Below are positions 28,649 to 28,730 of a DNA stretch of 28,730 nucleotides, in pieces (the stretch's first letter is position 1; every line of letters starts with the position of its first letter). The position numbers and the translations under genes are program-made. The notes below the pieces were generated by a model, which had not been told where the DNA came from, did no database searches, and saw only the letters and a program-made list of their open reading frames with translations. This stretch comes from Perkinsus chesapeaki (lineage: Eukaryota; Perkinsozoa; Perkinsida; Perkinsidae): contig JAAPAO010000464.1 of the NCBI GenBank assembly GCA_013115145.1, positions 1-28,730 of the forward strand. Reading direction: 5' to 3'.

Positions 28649-28730
28649 GGCATAGTCCTTAAGTGAGGTTTACGAAGTAGACAAGTTTAGTTGTGGTCGT
28701 CAATAAGCGGCACGCGTGCACGGACAGCAC

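Noticed and set aside
1-28730. tRNA, rRNA, CRISPR, insertion sequence, spliced-leader RNA gene
   Set aside because: I looked for cloverleaf-like hairpins, spaced repeats, transposase motifs and a spliced-leader sequence ending TTGGCTCAAG; none was seen. A tRNA or SL search tool could still find something I missed by eye.

Overview
This window is eukaryotic nuclear DNA from a compact protist genome. Genes are dense and mostly interrupted by short GT-AG introns. Lengths I could fix by reading-frame and homology continuity cluster at 40-57 nt, and some candidates are only 17-30 nt. TAA, TAG and TGA all end apparent genes, so the genetic code looks standard. A flagellar gene (ARMC9), clathrin machinery, a eukaryotic pantothenate synthetase and tandem phosphate transporters would fit a flagellated alveolate such as a perkinsid (Perkinsus-like). 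That placement is inference; the sequence itself shows only 'intron-rich protist'.

Layout. From about 1.2 to 22.0 kb every supported gene is on the + strand; from 22.1 to 28.65 kb every supported gene is on the - strand. The two blocks converge at about 22.01-22.14 kb. Left part (1.2-7.3 kb): three tandem intronless phosphate:H+ symporters (PHO84/PHT1 type). 8.6-12.5 kb: a divergent protein kinase, an unrecognised multi-exon gene, and an NF-YB (HAP3) histone-fold transcription factor. 12.7-15 kb: a tandem family of tiny proteins starting Met-Gly-Cys (probable N-myristoyl/palmitoyl sites). Two copies are certain paralogues with the same two-exon structure; a third is a candidate. 15.5-22 kb: AAGAB/p34 (adaptor-complex assembly chaperone), the Rab geranylgeranyltransferase alpha subunit (9 exons), pantothenate synthetase (9 exons), and two small unrecognised proteins, at least one with a membrane segment.

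Minus-strand block: a possible 5' exon or separate partial gene at the right edge, clathrin light chain, a coiled-coil protein of unknown function, and the LisH/armadillo ciliary protein ARMC9. The last two are separated by only 53 nt.

How the genes relate. AAGAB, clathrin light chain and Rab prenylation all belong to vesicle traffic, and the MGC proteins look membrane-anchored. No operon-like pathway is evident. The phosphate transporters form a true tandem gene family. Exon coordinates were derived by eye from frame, splice consensus and family similarity, with no transcript data. Those of RABGGTA, panC, the MGC pair, NF-YB core and most of ARMC9 are strong; those of the kinase 5' end, the unknown gene at 10.2 kb and the C exon chain are tentative.
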